The notes: generated from the letters alone by a model not told the origin. Numbered from the stretch's first letter, positions 24,597 through 33,862 are shown. The stretch: DNA of 64,000 nt from Blastocatellia bacterium (GCA_035275065.1 DATENM010000064.1:124001-188000), one strand, 5' to 3'. Made by a program: numbers and translations.

Positions 24597-27156
24597 AGAC
24601 TGGCAGCGCGCCGAAGAATTGTTCCATGCGTTATTGGAGTTGCCCGCTGAACAGCGGTGTGCCTACTTCGATCATGCCTGTCCGGAGGACGCAGCGTTGC
24701 GCGCAGAAGTCGAGTCTTTGCTCTCCGCATTCGAGTCTCGACGGGGGTTTATAGAGCAGCCCGCCTTCGGCCTCGGCATGAGCGTGCTGTCAGGGGCTTC
24801 GGCCCGAGAATCGTTTCTCGGGAAGCTGATCGGCCCATATAAGATCCTGATGCTGCTAGGCGAGGGCGGAATGGGAGAGGTTTATCTTGCTGACGACCTG
24901 CGACTGGGCCGCAAAGTCGCTCTCAAATTCCTTTCCGCTAAATCGGTTAATGATGCCTCGGCCAAGAGGCGGTTGATGAAAGAAGCTCAGGCGGCAGCTA
25001 ACCTGAATCACGCCAATATCTGCACCATACATGGTTTAGAAGAAATTGACGGCTATAGTTTTATAGTCATGGAATATATTGAAGGGGAAACGCTCGCCTC
25101 CCTCATACAGCAAGGGGTTCTCGACCTGAAGCAGATTCCCGACCTCGCTATTCAGGCCGTAAGGGCGCTGGCGGAGGCGCATTCGCATGGCCTCATTCAC
25201 CGTGATATCAAGCCGCAAAACATCATCGTCACCTCTAGCGGACAGGTGAAGGTGCTCGATTTCGGCTTGGCCAAAGTCATCCAACAAAGAAATCCCGCAC
25301 GTGGCGCAGCACATAGCGAAAGCCACAACTCACAGTTGGGCCTGGTAATCGGCACACTGACCTACATGTCTCCAGAACAACTGCGGACCGAGAGGCTCGA
25401 TTTTCGCAGTGACATTTTCAGTTTTGGCGTCGTCCTTTATGAGATGATAAGTGGAAGCAATCCCTATTTACGAAGGAGTGACGCTGAAACCATATCAGCC
25501 ATTCTAACGGCGGACCCGCCGCCGCTAACGAGTATAACCTCCGATATCACGGCGGAGCTTTCCCTCATCGCACAGAGGTGCCTGAACAAATCCAGAGAGC
25601 AACGCTACCAATCGGCAAGTGAGCTGCTTCTGAGCCTCGACCATTGCCGAACCGCGTTAGCAGCCCAGCCACAACTTTCTCTGTACTTCCGTCTACGCAG
25701 TCTTGTGGTGCTGGCTTTGACTTTCTTGCTGTTGATGGGCGTTACGCTTATACATTCTCGCGTGACAGGGGTTCGGACCCTGGCGGTGCTTCCGATGTCC
25801 AACGACAGCGGCGACGTGAGCCGAGGGGAGTTGAGTGAGGGGCTCATGGACGGCCTGATTAACAGGCTATCACAACTATCTAAACTTAAAGTAAAAGCGC
25901 CGGCCTATGTTTCCGCATATAAAGATGAGAGCCTTGATCCGCAGAAAGCCGGCCGCGACCTCAATGTTGACGCGGTGCTGTACGGCTCGATCATGCGCAG
26001 GGGGGAGTCGCTGGTCCTTCGCATCTCACTTATAAATAGCGCTGACGGCTCACAAGTATGGGGAGCGGAGTATGATGTAAGCCCGGCAGAAATGCAGACG
26101 CTCCAGGAAGAGATTTCCGGCAAGATCGTCTCAAGCCTACAGCTCTCGTTAAGTGAGGATGAAAAGGGACACTTACGCGCGCAACAGACGTTAAACCCGG
26201 AAGCGAGCAAATGGTATTATCGCGGCCTATATTACTGGAAATGGAGAGATGAGAAAAACATTCGGATAGCGATAGACTGCTTCAATCAAGCAATCAGGTT
26301 AGCCCCGGCGTTTGCGAAGGCCCACGCCGGTTTGGCGGATTGCTACGTACTCCTGAGCACCGTTGCTTACGGCCCGCCATTAACAACGAAAGAGGCAATG
26401 ACAAAAGCGAAGGCCGCTGCCCTGGCAGCCTTGGAGATAGATGATTCGCTATGCGAAGCGCACACATCACTGGGAACCGTCTTATTGAAGTATGATTGGA
26501 ACTGGCAAGAGGCCGAAAGAGAATTTAAGCAGGCGATCAGCATTAAGCCAAACTATGCCCCCGCCCACCTCTATTATTCATATCTCCTGAGTTTAATGGG
26601 CCGCTGGAGCGAGTCCATAGTGGAGAGCGAAACGGCCAAAGAGCTTGAGCCGTTCTCTCCTATGTCGAATATAAATCTCGCACGCGCGCTTTACTTCGCA
26701 CGACAATATGACAGGGCGGCTGGCAGCCTGCTCAAATACCTTGAAGAAAATCCGGATGATGCGAAGGCCCTGAATGTGATTGGCTTCATATACCAGCAGA
26801 AAGGGATGTCGAAATCAGCTATCGAATCGTTTGAGAAGCTGTATTCTCTCAGCAAGGTCTATGGTGCCGCCCCTCTTGGGTACGCCTACGCTATGGCTGG
26901 CCGGAGGGCTGACGCGTTAAGAATTCTAAGCGAGTTAGACGAGCTATCTAAGCAAACCACTATTCCTCCCCAGGAAAAAGCGATCATCTACATCGGGCTC
27001 GGCGATAAGGATGAAACATCTTTGTTGTTGCAGGAAGCGTGTAGGGAGCGTTTTACATCACTACCTTTTCTAATAATTGATCCGGTGTTCGCTAGCCTTC
27101 GGTCAGATCCGAGATTTGCCGATCTCCTCCGCTGCGCCAATATGACGCAGCAATAG
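24586..27156 (+). CDS. Transmembrane Ser/Thr protein kinase with TolB-like and TPR domains
   Basis: An 856-residue Hanks-type kinase. The kinase domain covers about 85-350: glycine loop GEGGMG (92-97), Lys 114 in VALK, HRD at 205-207, DFG at 225-227, and GTLTYMSPEQL. A membrane helix lies near 371-390. The extracytoplasmic part begins with a TolB/FlgO-like module (RTLAVLPMSND, LSKLKVKAPAYVSAYK, DAVLYGSIMRRGESLVLRISLI) and continues with several TPRs (WYYRGLYYWKWRDEKN, AKAHAGLADCYVLL, EAHTSLGTVLLKYDW, PAHLYYSYLLSLMGRW). The N-terminal 80 residues are the short helical preamble common in acidobacterial kinases. It is translationally coupled to the ECF sigma gene. Confidence 0.93.
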   Translation: MEHKDWQRAEELFHALLELPAEQRCAYFDHACPEDAALRAEVESLLSAFESRRGFIEQPAFGLGMSVLSGASARESFLGKLIGPYKILMLLGEGGMGEVYLADDLRLGRKVALKFLSAKSVNDASAKRRLMKEAQAAANLNHANICTIHGLEEIDGYSFIVMEYIEGETLASLIQQGVLDLKQIPDLAIQAVRALAEAHSHGLIHRDIKPQNIIVTSSGQVKVLDFGLAKVIQQRNPARGAAHSESHNSQLGLVIGTLTYMSPEQLRTERLDFRSDIFSFGVVLYEMISGSNPYLRRSDAETISAILTADPPPLTSITSDITAELSLIAQRCLNKSREQRYQSASELLLSLDHCRTALAAQPQLSLYFRLRSLVVLALTFLLLMGVTLIHSRVTGVRTLAVLPMSNDSGDVSRGELSEGLMDGLINRLSQLSKLKVKAPAYVSAYKDESLDPQKAGRDLNVDAVLYGSIMRRGESLVLRISLINSADGSQVWGAEYDVSPAEMQTLQEEISGKIVSSLQLSLSEDEKGHLRAQQTLNPEASKWYYRGLYYWKWRDEKNIRIAIDCFNQAIRLAPAFAKAHAGLADCYVLLSTVAYGPPLTTKEAMTKAKAAALAALEIDDSLCEAHTSLGTVLLKYDWNWQEAEREFKQAISIKPNYAPAHLYYSYLLSLMGRWSESIVESETAKELEPFSPMSNINLARALYFARQYDRAAGSLLKYLEENPDDAKALNVIGFIYQQKGMSKSAIESFEKLYSLSKVYGAAPLGYAYAMAGRRADALRILSELDELSKQTTIPPQEKAIIYIGLGDKDETSLLLQEACRERFTSLPFLIIDPVFASLRSDPRFADLLRCANMTQQ

Positions 27157-27192
27157 CCCACGCTGATCATTCTGCATTCCTCTGATGGGCTA
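27154..27192. repeat. Short inverted repeat between convergent stops
   Basis: TAGCCCA (27154-27160) and TGGGCTA (27186-27192). The TAG stop of the Ser/Thr kinase lies in the first arm and the TAG stop of the LanKC-like gene in the second. A weak bidirectional terminator is possible; no T-run is seen. Confidence 0.35.
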
Positions 27193-28677
27193 ACTTATCA
27201 ACGCCGAGCCGTAAAGTGGACAAGGATTGTGTGACGATAAAGCCATTCGAAATTGCCGCGTCACCGTCTGCGCGCTGGGCCGCTGCGCCGGGTCGGCGGC
27301 AAGCATATCCGAGATCATGTTGGATAATGCTGAAGGCACGTTCCGCCTCAATTTTAGTATCGGAGGCGGCCCAGAGTATACCAGGAGGGTTGCGGTTAAG
27401 AGAAAATAAAGGGTTGCTCCGAGGGAGTAAATATCTTCGGGCGCCCGCGACTGCCCGCGGGGCACATTATGGCATTCGGGCGCAGAAAACCCTGGCGTGT
27501 TCCAAGTCAACGGGTCAGGCTCGTCAATCGGGCAAGCGCCTTCGAAATCTACTGGCCTGAGTTGCCCATCCTTCGCCACAACTACATTGGCAGGCTTGCA
27601 ATCACGCCATACCCAGCCAGCCGCATGTATCTGCGATACGATGCGCGAGAGCTGGATACCATATTGAAGCACCTGGGGAATGGTCAGCCTCCGGCGCCTC
27701 TTATTAAGCCATTGCTGAAGATTTTCGCCGTTCACAAACTCCATCGCCAAGTAATAGTTTCCCTCAACTTCAAAAGACGAATAGAGGCGAGGCACATTGA
27801 CGCCGGCGGCTTGTAAGCAGTTAAGGACTCGTCCCTCGTTCTCAGCTCTCCAGCGACCATCCCGACCGTCCCAGTTGACCTCACCGCCAGCGCGCCCCTC
27901 CTTCAAAATACAAAGGCGCGGCGGACTCATCGTGAGGTCTATAGCTTGGTAAACTCCCCCTTTACCTCTTTGAGCCAGCGCGCGGAATGCCCGGAAAGCT
28001 CCGTTGAGCGGACTATCTGCGGTCCTTGCCCTTTGCCGGGCCCGTTTAGTATCGAAGGGGTCCGAAACCCACGTCAGCTTTGCCGCGCTTGCCTCACGGT
28101 CGTCTGAGACTAATTCCCCGCCTGGGCCTCGTATTGCAAGGGTGCGCGTGCCATCCGGTTTTTCGATTTCCAGAGGGACGAATGCCCCGTAACGATAATA
28201 GACACAACTTTGCGTTCGGAATCTCTGATCGAATGGCACGACAGGAGCTGACATTCCCAGAGTAAGTTCATGCAAGCGCCGCGCGAGAAACACGGCCTGT
28301 TCACTATTATGCGGGTAGACCGTGATAAATTTTCCGACCTGACTATACCCGTAATACAAGCCCGCGTTAATGCGGCTCAACTCCTGAAGCGAAGAAGGCG
28401 CCTTAAAGAGAACCTTGTGAGCCTGCAGGAAAGGGGCGACGGTTTGCAGCACTTCAACAGCGGTGAGAATATTTGCAGAGATGCGGAGCTTCCAACCTTG
28501 TTCAGGGTCGCTAGAAATAGACGTGCGGCTATACCTCCACAACGCCCCTTTCGATGCGACGGGCAGGAAGCGCGCGCAAAGCTCCTTCCAGGAATTGCCG
28601 AGCGATTGAGCGAGGCGAATCGCCTCGCCGTACGCCGGCTCACCGTGATCTTCACTGCCACGAACGCATTCGCCCAT
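27190..28677 (-). CDS. LanKC-like lanthionine synthetase lacking the cyclase domain
   Basis: A 495-residue protein resembling the first two domains of class III/IV lanthionine synthetases. The RamC-type N-terminal (lyase) region is recognised by EQGWKLRISA (59-68), FKAP (91-94), GKFITVYP (115-122) and YYRYGAF (160-166). A kinase domain follows at about 225-485: RGKGGVY loop, ILKEGR (Lys 259), WRDCKPANVV (Asp 359), and DFEGA (377-381), whose DFE in place of DFG is characteristic of LanKC. The protein stops right after the kinase; the LanC-type zinc cyclase is absent, with no trace downstream. In the known families kinase plus lyase dehydrate Ser/Thr of a leader-bearing peptide. Here the substrate is unknown. 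ATG 28677 follows GGAGACC. Confidence 0.75.
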   Translation of the reverse strand: MGECVRGSEDHGEPAYGEAIRLAQSLGNSWKELCARFLPVASKGALWRYSRTSISSDPEQGWKLRISANILTAVEVLQTVAPFLQAHKVLFKAPSSLQELSRINAGLYYGYSQVGKFITVYPHNSEQAVFLARRLHELTLGMSAPVVPFDQRFRTQSCVYYRYGAFVPLEIEKPDGTRTLAIRGPGGELVSDDREASAAKLTWVSDPFDTKRARQRARTADSPLNGAFRAFRALAQRGKGGVYQAIDLTMSPPRLCILKEGRAGGEVNWDGRDGRWRAENEGRVLNCLQAAGVNVPRLYSSFEVEGNYYLAMEFVNGENLQQWLNKRRRRLTIPQVLQYGIQLSRIVSQIHAAGWVWRDCKPANVVVAKDGQLRPVDFEGACPIDEPDPLTWNTPGFSAPECHNVPRGQSRAPEDIYSLGATLYFLLTATLLVYSGPPPILKLRRNVPSALSNMISDMLAADPAQRPSAQTVTRQFRMALSSHNPCPLYGSALIS

Positions 28678-28892
28678 AGCAAGACAGGTCTCCGTTGATG
28701 AACGAAATCCTTGAAGAATGCTGGACCGAGAAGTCGGCGTTCACAACGGCCGACTGGAGGCCTGCCAAAGCATTCCCAGTCAGCCGAAAGCATACCGACG
28801 TATCACGGCCTTGCGTACCTCAAACGGGCTGCATTCGGAAGTTTGACGGATGCCTCCAGTTTAAGGGGCGTCCCACTCTGTGACCTGTATTT

Positions 28893-29243
28893 CTACGGTT
28901 CGACGCCTTCCCCCTCTGGAGGAATGTCCGCATCGATTTTATCGTCTACCTCTCCATCAAACTTCGTTGTGGTGGCAACGGTACAGACGGCATTAGCCAC
29001 TGCATACACGGCGCTTTGGATTATGAGAGGGTCGCCTTTCTTGCCATCCTCGAGCTTTAACCGCGCCAATTGCTTCGGGCTGTCAGCTCCGAGAATGGTC
29101 TCCAGGTAAGTTTGCCATGCTTTGGAATGTGCGCCCTTCAGAACAGCCGCGATTGATTTCTTCTGGACCTCGTCGGCAAAGGCCTGGTCTCGCCGCGCTT
29201 TTTCTCCTGCGTTCTTCAGTTTTTCTTTGACTCTCTTTGGCAT
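28893..29243 (-). CDS. Hypothetical protein (116 aa), candidate partner of the LanKC-like protein
   Basis: The charged helical N-terminal part (MPKRVKEKLKNAGEKARRDQAF, then KAWQTYLETILGADSPKQLARLKL) is followed by a short Ala/Val/Thr-rich segment with the only cysteine (VANAVCTVATTTKFDG) and an acidic tail. It lies in line with the DUF1906 gene (2 bp apart) upstream and the LanKC-like gene 215 bp downstream. GGGAGGATATAGCT precedes the ATG. It is not a recognised family. A leader/core reading as a modified-peptide precursor is possible but weak, since a single Cys cannot give several lanthionines. Confidence 0.5.
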   Translation of the reverse strand: MPKRVKEKLKNAGEKARRDQAFADEVQKKSIAAVLKGAHSKAWQTYLETILGADSPKQLARLKLEDGKKGDPLIIQSAVYAVANAVCTVATTTKFDGEVDDKIDADIPPEGEGVEP

Positions 29244-29245
29244 AG

Positions 29246-29929
29246 CTATATCCTCCCTGCGTATTTTTTTATAGAGGGGTCTTCTACAAGCCCACTATTA
29301 AGATCAACAGGCCTGATGCTTGTACTGTCCAGTACCAGCTTTCCATTCTGGGCGTACTGCATCATGCTTGCCCCGTTGAAGGTTGATTGTGCTGGATCGA
29401 TCATGGGCAACGGTGGTGCAAAGGTATGCCCATTGGGAAATTTCAGATGAAATATCCAAGGGACTGGCCGGTCGTCTCTTGCCAGAAATTCAGCCGCCAG
29501 TAAATGTGAGCAGTACACTCCCGGTGAATATCCGTTGTCGATTATGCCCTGCACCCACGCTACGTAGTAGTCAAAGAGCTTATCCGTCGCTGGCGGGCCG
29601 CACTCAATATCCAGATACAATACGGATGATCGTGGGAAGCCAGCCTGCTGAGCCAAATCGACCGCCTCTCCGGCATCGCTTTGTCCCTGAACAGTCGTGA
29701 GGACATGTGATCCCGGACCTGGGAGTTGCTGCTGACCAACATAGATTGGGGCGAAGCCAAAACCGAGATCCTGCAAGAAGGCGCGGTTTTGCATCCAGCT
29801 AGTGTCGGAATGCGATGGCGCTGGCGCAAGATAGAAGCCCGTCCATGATACTTGCGACTGCGATTTCAAGGATCGCATGAAATCATCGCCTGGATACTCT
29901 GATCTATCGAATCCTAAGAAGAAACTCAT
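29246..29929 (-). CDS. DUF1906 / Rv2525c-like glycoside-hydrolase-like protein
   Basis: A 227-residue protein with a TIM-barrel-like layout of the DUF1906 group: FFLGFDRSEYPGDDFM at the start, TGFYLAPAPSHSD, GFGFAPIYVGQ, LYLDIECGPP (acidic pair at the expected active-site strand), GIIDNGYSPGVYCSHLL, PWIFHLKF and a final MMQYAQNGKLVLD with D next to strand end. Family members are thought to act on peptidoglycan or polysaccharide; activity is unproven and no signal peptide is seen. The start at 29929 is preferred over 29971 because AAAGG precedes it. First gene of the DUF1906-116aa-LanKC run. Confidence 0.7.
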   Translation of the reverse strand: MSFFLGFDRSEYPGDDFMRSLKSQSQVSWTGFYLAPAPSHSDTSWMQNRAFLQDLGFGFAPIYVGQQQLPGPGSHVLTTVQGQSDAGEAVDLAQQAGFPRSSVLYLDIECGPPATDKLFDYYVAWVQGIIDNGYSPGVYCSHLLAAEFLARDDRPVPWIFHLKFPNGHTFAPPLPMIDPAQSTFNGASMMQYAQNGKLVLDSTSIRPVDLNSGLVEDPSIKKYAGRI

Positions 29930-30154
29930 AAGCTTTACCTTTGCAACATTGCGACAGCACGCTTCGGACAATTAGCGAGGTATACCTTGTTACACCGCGA
30001 GGCGGGTTGTGACCCACAGGAACATCCCCTCGATAACCATATCACCAGACGGTGATTAGACTAACAATAGATCGGCCACGCCTGGATCAATCTACAAGAA
30101 TCGATGGTTAGCTCTCTCCGTCGCCAAAATCAGGCTATTATATTCTCCCAGCTT

Positions 30155-30186
30155 ATAACGCACCAATTCGGTCTACAAGGTATCAT
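30155..30186 (+). promoter_or_regulatory. Recurrent 32-bp motif, copy 2
   Basis: Matches the motif at 23901-23932 at 26 of 32 positions in the same orientation. No gene in the plus orientation follows within 300 bp, so this copy may be a relic or drive an unrecognised transcript. Confidence 0.3.
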
Positions 30187-31290
30187 CTACTAAGAATGCT
30201 ATCTAAACCCAAAGAGGAGTCGAAGATCACCAACCGGGAGGGAAGGTTTAGCGCCAGACCCTGATCACAAGTATATTAGGCTGTGTCTGCGCTTCGTTAC
30301 AAATTGGTTTCTCGCTGGTCACAATAAAGGTGACAAGACGGACTCGAAGAGGTTTGAGTTTGCTGATGAATCTTCAGCTGACGGTAAGCAAACCCGCCTG
30401 TATTTTGACCGAGCGGCAGGCAAAACTGCAATCAATGACACGCTCACCGCTTTGGTACTGTAATGAAAAGCTGCGACTTGTCGCAGCATTCCAAAGCCAA
30501 ATCCATTTGAAAACCGCACTTGTATTACTTCATTAGGTTCTACGGACTGCGTGCAGAAGTCCATTCCGCTTTTCCCCCACAAAAGCAACAAGCGCCTGTC
30601 CAGGTGCATAGCAACCGCTGGATCTCCTGCCTCGTCTGCGGGAGCGTCCATTGTAGTTCCTGACTTCCGCAATTCTATTCCAGTCACAAGAAGGCGTGCG
30701 CCAGGAGCCCTAGGCTGACGTGGTGCTGCTACTCCATCCAGCTCCGACCCTCCTTGCCGGAGAGTATAGGTCTTCATGTCTTCTGCTGAACCAATTCACG
30801 TCTATTGCTATGCCTTTGGCCTCTCCGCCTACACCTTCTGGACAGCCGTGTAGCAAATCGACTCTTCAACTCCAGCAACTTAAATGAAAAGCTCACCAAT
30901 CGATACGGAGGTTTAAAGGTATTCTATCCCAGAGATTGCCATCTTATGGTGCAAATTGAATCCTTGGTAGATCGGCGCATAAAAAGGAGCAAAGCAGTCA
31001 AAAAGAAATCGTCCTTAGAGTATATGCGAAAGATATGGATAATTGATCATTGAAAAGACGATAGAGGATTTGATGAACTGCTATTTCCCTATCAAAGCAC
31101 CATCAACGGACACCACGCGACACCAAGTGGCAATGGACTCCGGCTGGCAAGTCGGAGGTCTAACTTGCGAAAACCCACAAACACCTTTTATTTCAAGAAC
31201 TTACAAGCGGTCAGTATCACTAATCAGATCACATTGGCCTGCAAGAAAAGAAAAAGCCAGCATACACTGGCTTTAACTTACTGATAATAA
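30187..31290. other. Sparse right end of the island
   Basis: About 1.1 kb of AT-rich sequence with one weak ORF (listed separately) and several short ones. CACCACGCGACACCAAGTGG (31108-31127) resembles the motif just inside the left end. No integrase or other mobility gene is found. Confidence 0.4.
30319..30777 (-). CDS. Hypothetical protein (152 aa), uncertain
   Basis: An ORF with a plausible central domain (DAPADEAGDPAVAMHLDRRLLLLWG, EPNEVIQVRFSNGFGFG). It has no recognised family and only a weak ribosome site (AGAAG) upstream. Codon choice is mixed and the flanking DNA is otherwise sparse. It could be a true orphan of the island or a chance frame. Confidence 0.35.
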   Translation of the reverse strand: MKTYTLRQGGSELDGVAAPRQPRAPGARLLVTGIELRKSGTTMDAPADEAGDPAVAMHLDRRLLLLWGKSGMDFCTQSVEPNEVIQVRFSNGFGFGMLRQVAAFHYSTKAVSVSLIAVLPAARSKYRRVCLPSAEDSSANSNLFESVLSPLL

Positions 31291-31369
<79 letters not shown>

Positions 31370-31402
31370 GCTGCGAACTTTCAATGTCAACTCAGGTAAA
31401 CC

Positions 31403-31477
31403 TGGTGGGCGGTACTGGGTTCGAACCAGTGGCCCCCGGTTTGTAAGACCGATGCTCTACCGCTGAGCTAACCGCCC
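31403..31477 (-). tRNA. tRNA-Val (TAC)
   Basis: A 75-nt cloverleaf with CCA. Acceptor GGGCGGT pairs with ACCGCCC. The D arm is GCTCAGCGGTAGAGC. The anticodon loop CTTACAA gives TAC. The T arm is ACTGGTTCGAACCCAGT. It lies 35 bp upstream of tRNA-Asp on the same strand, probably in one transcript. Confidence 0.95.
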
Positions 31478-31590
31478 CTTTAGGCGAAGCTTGACTATAG
31501 CCGCCCGGCAACGCCACTGTCAAGCTGTCAGTGAATTTCGCCGTATGCTTTGCAGGCTCATCACGACCGAGAGTTCCGAGTCGTCGCGTC

Positions 31591-33714
31591 TCAATCCTGA
31601 CGCTTCGCCGTGATCACCGCGCCGGGCTGGCGAATCTCTGCCGCCGTCACCTTGCCGGTTTCATCTGCGACAAAATGCATGCTGACGATCTGCGCCTGTT
31701 TCAGCGTGAAGTCGCCGCTGAGCGACGGCACCAGATCATAAGCCGGCTGGCCGGGAATCATCATGCTCAGGGCGTTGCCCTTCAGGCTGATCGTCACCGG
31801 CGCGCCCGGCAGCCTGTAGGTGCCGGAAAAGCGCTTGAGGTATTCGGCTTCGTACAATCGCGCGTCGGGCCGTTTCGTAAAGACGATCTCTTTGACCGCT
31901 GCCTCAAACGGCACCGCTACCCTGGCCACGTAACCGTCGGCATCAGTCTGAAACGTGTACTTCATGTTTTCGAACGTCGGATCCGCCGCCTTCAACCCGC
32001 TGAAGGTTTCGTAATGCCAATGCTCAAGCGGCGTGCGGATGCCATTGAAAGTCGCCTCCAACTTGCCATCCTGCATGGTCACTTTGAGCGAGCCGTAGCC
32101 GGGATGCTCGTACTCGCCGACATAGGCATCAAGCTTATGCGCCGGTTGCGTCCCCTGCACGCGCGTCACCTGCTTCTTCTTCTCGCCTTCTTTCTGCAAC
32201 GCGTCTGACGCCGCCCGCACCGCCGCCGCCTGGGCAATCCAGTCGACCGGCTCGATCTTCAGCAAGCGGTCGGCGAGGACGTTGACGATCAGATCGCGCA
32301 ACGGTGTGCCGTTCATATTCGTCAGCACCACGACGCCAAGGCCGTCCTGCGGGAAAAGCGTGACGTTCGCCGAAAAGCCATCGATGTTGCCGCCATGCTC
32401 GACGCGGCGGTGGCCGCGATAGGTGTTCACAAACCAGCCCATGCCATAATCCGCCGGCGAAACGTCCGGTCGCCCGATGGTCGCGCCCGTCGTCATGTGC
32501 GCCAGGTGCATATCTTCGACGGTCGCGGCATTGGCAATCCGCTTGTCGCCATACTTGCCGCCATTGAGATGAGCAATCACCCAGCGGCTCATCTCGTTCA
32601 CGCTGGAGTTGATCGAGCCGGCAGGCCCAAGGTTGGTGATCGGGCGAAACGGCATGCGCTCGACCTTCTTGTCATTCAAGCGATAAGGCAGCGCCGCGTC
32701 CGCTTCTTTCTGCGAATCATTCACCGAAAAGTTCGTCCGCGTCATGCCGAGCGGCAGAAGGATGCGCTCGCGCACCGCCTCTTCCCAGGTCTTGCCGGTG
32801 ACGACTTCGGTGAGATAGCCGGCGGTCAAAAACATCAGGTTGTTGTACTGAAATTTCTCGCGCAGGTCGGCGCTCGGCTCAAGGTAAGGCAGGCGCTCGA
32901 CCAGCGATTTGCGGCTGGCATCGTAGTTGTTGTACCAGACCAGATCGTGTCGCGGCAGCCCCGAGCGGTGCGTCACCAAGTCGCGCACCGATAGGCGCTC
33001 GGTCGCAATCGGGTCATAGAGCTTAAACGACGGGATGTAGCTGCGCACGGGCTTGTCCCATTCGAGCTTGCCTTCGTCAACCAGCGTGCCGAGCACGAAC
33101 GTCGTGAAGGCTTTCGTGGACGAGCCGATGGCGAACAGCGTATCGGCGGTTACCGGCAGTTGCTTTTCGACATCGCGGTAACCGAAGCCTTTGGCATAGA
33201 CCACCTCATTGTATTTGACGATGGCGATGGCCATGCCCGGCACGTCGAGCTTCTTCATCGCGTCGGCAACGACTTCGTCGAAACCTTTGAGCGCTTCTTG
33301 CGTGGTCGCCGTCGGGCTCGCCTTGCGCTCAAGGACGAAGGGGATGTTCGCGCCGCCTTGCGTAAAGGTGCCGTTGATCTTCGCGCCATCGGCGGAGAGC
33401 GTGCCTTTGAAGCTGGGGTCACCCGGCACGCCGCTGATCTTGAAAGCGATGTCCGTGTTGGTTTGCGAAACGTCGGAAAGCGGTATATCTTTCGCGTTCT
33501 GCGCCGGGATCGAGATGGTGGCGCTGAGACCGCCGCCGGCTTTGGCCGCGAAATCAACCGACATGGCCAGCGGCGTTCCCGGAACTTGAATCGCGCCTTC
33601 CCAGTGGCCGATAAACTTTGCGTCCTGCGCGCCGGCGGCCCTTAGCGGCGCGGCGGCGACACCAATCGCCAGCATCAGCAAGCAGAGCTTGTGTGTAAGA
33701 GTTCGTCTATGCAT
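31591..33714 (-). CDS. Secreted beta-lactamase-family serine hydrolase
   Basis: A 707-residue class-C-type serine hydrolase (penicillin-binding-protein/beta-lactamase fold). A signal peptide covers about 1-28. A small beta domain (30-130) precedes the hydrolase domain (about 145-470), which has SSTK (198-201, the SxxK nucleophile and lysine), YNN (290-292), and HGGN in place of KTG. A C-terminal lipocalin-like or beta-rich domain follows. It is most likely a peptidase or esterase of the periplasm; beta-lactam resistance is not implied. The start at 33714 is fixed by AAAAGGAG eight bases upstream; longer frames run through an inverted repeat. Confidence 0.88.
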   Translation of the reverse strand: MHRRTLTHKLCLLMLAIGVAAAPLRAAGAQDAKFIGHWEGAIQVPGTPLAMSVDFAAKAGGGLSATISIPAQNAKDIPLSDVSQTNTDIAFKISGVPGDPSFKGTLSADGAKINGTFTQGGANIPFVLERKASPTATTQEALKGFDEVVADAMKKLDVPGMAIAIVKYNEVVYAKGFGYRDVEKQLPVTADTLFAIGSSTKAFTTFVLGTLVDEGKLEWDKPVRSYIPSFKLYDPIATERLSVRDLVTHRSGLPRHDLVWYNNYDASRKSLVERLPYLEPSADLREKFQYNNLMFLTAGYLTEVVTGKTWEEAVRERILLPLGMTRTNFSVNDSQKEADAALPYRLNDKKVERMPFRPITNLGPAGSINSSVNEMSRWVIAHLNGGKYGDKRIANAATVEDMHLAHMTTGATIGRPDVSPADYGMGWFVNTYRGHRRVEHGGNIDGFSANVTLFPQDGLGVVVLTNMNGTPLRDLIVNVLADRLLKIEPVDWIAQAAAVRAASDALQKEGEKKKQVTRVQGTQPAHKLDAYVGEYEHPGYGSLKVTMQDGKLEATFNGIRTPLEHWHYETFSGLKAADPTFENMKYTFQTDADGYVARVAVPFEAAVKEIVFTKRPDARLYEAEYLKRFSGTYRLPGAPVTISLKGNALSMMIPGQPAYDLVPSLSGDFTLKQAQIVSMHFVADETGKVTAAEIRQPGAVITAKRQD

Positions 33715-33772
33715 TCTCGCTACTCCTTTTGAATACGGAAACCTGAGGACGTTGGATAGCCTACCACCTAAA

Positions 33773-33862
33773 AACTTAAACCGCCAAGACGCCAAGGACG
33801 CAAAGAGGAGACGAATACTCCTATTCTCTCTTGGCGGTCTTGGCGTCTTGGCGGTTTAAGTT
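33773..33862. repeat. Long perfect inverted repeat (24-bp arms)
   Basis: Arms 33773-33796 and 33839-33862 are exact inverted copies. Both consist of CGCCAAG-type words, with an additional CTTGGCGGT inside the right arm. It lies between zapA and the serine hydrolase gene. The word CTTGGCGTCTTGGCGG also occurs in the 9279-9366 repeat. Confidence 0.9.

Noticed and set aside
31043..31276. 77-codon frame at the right island end
   Set aside because: No ribosome site or family; overlaps the shared end motif.
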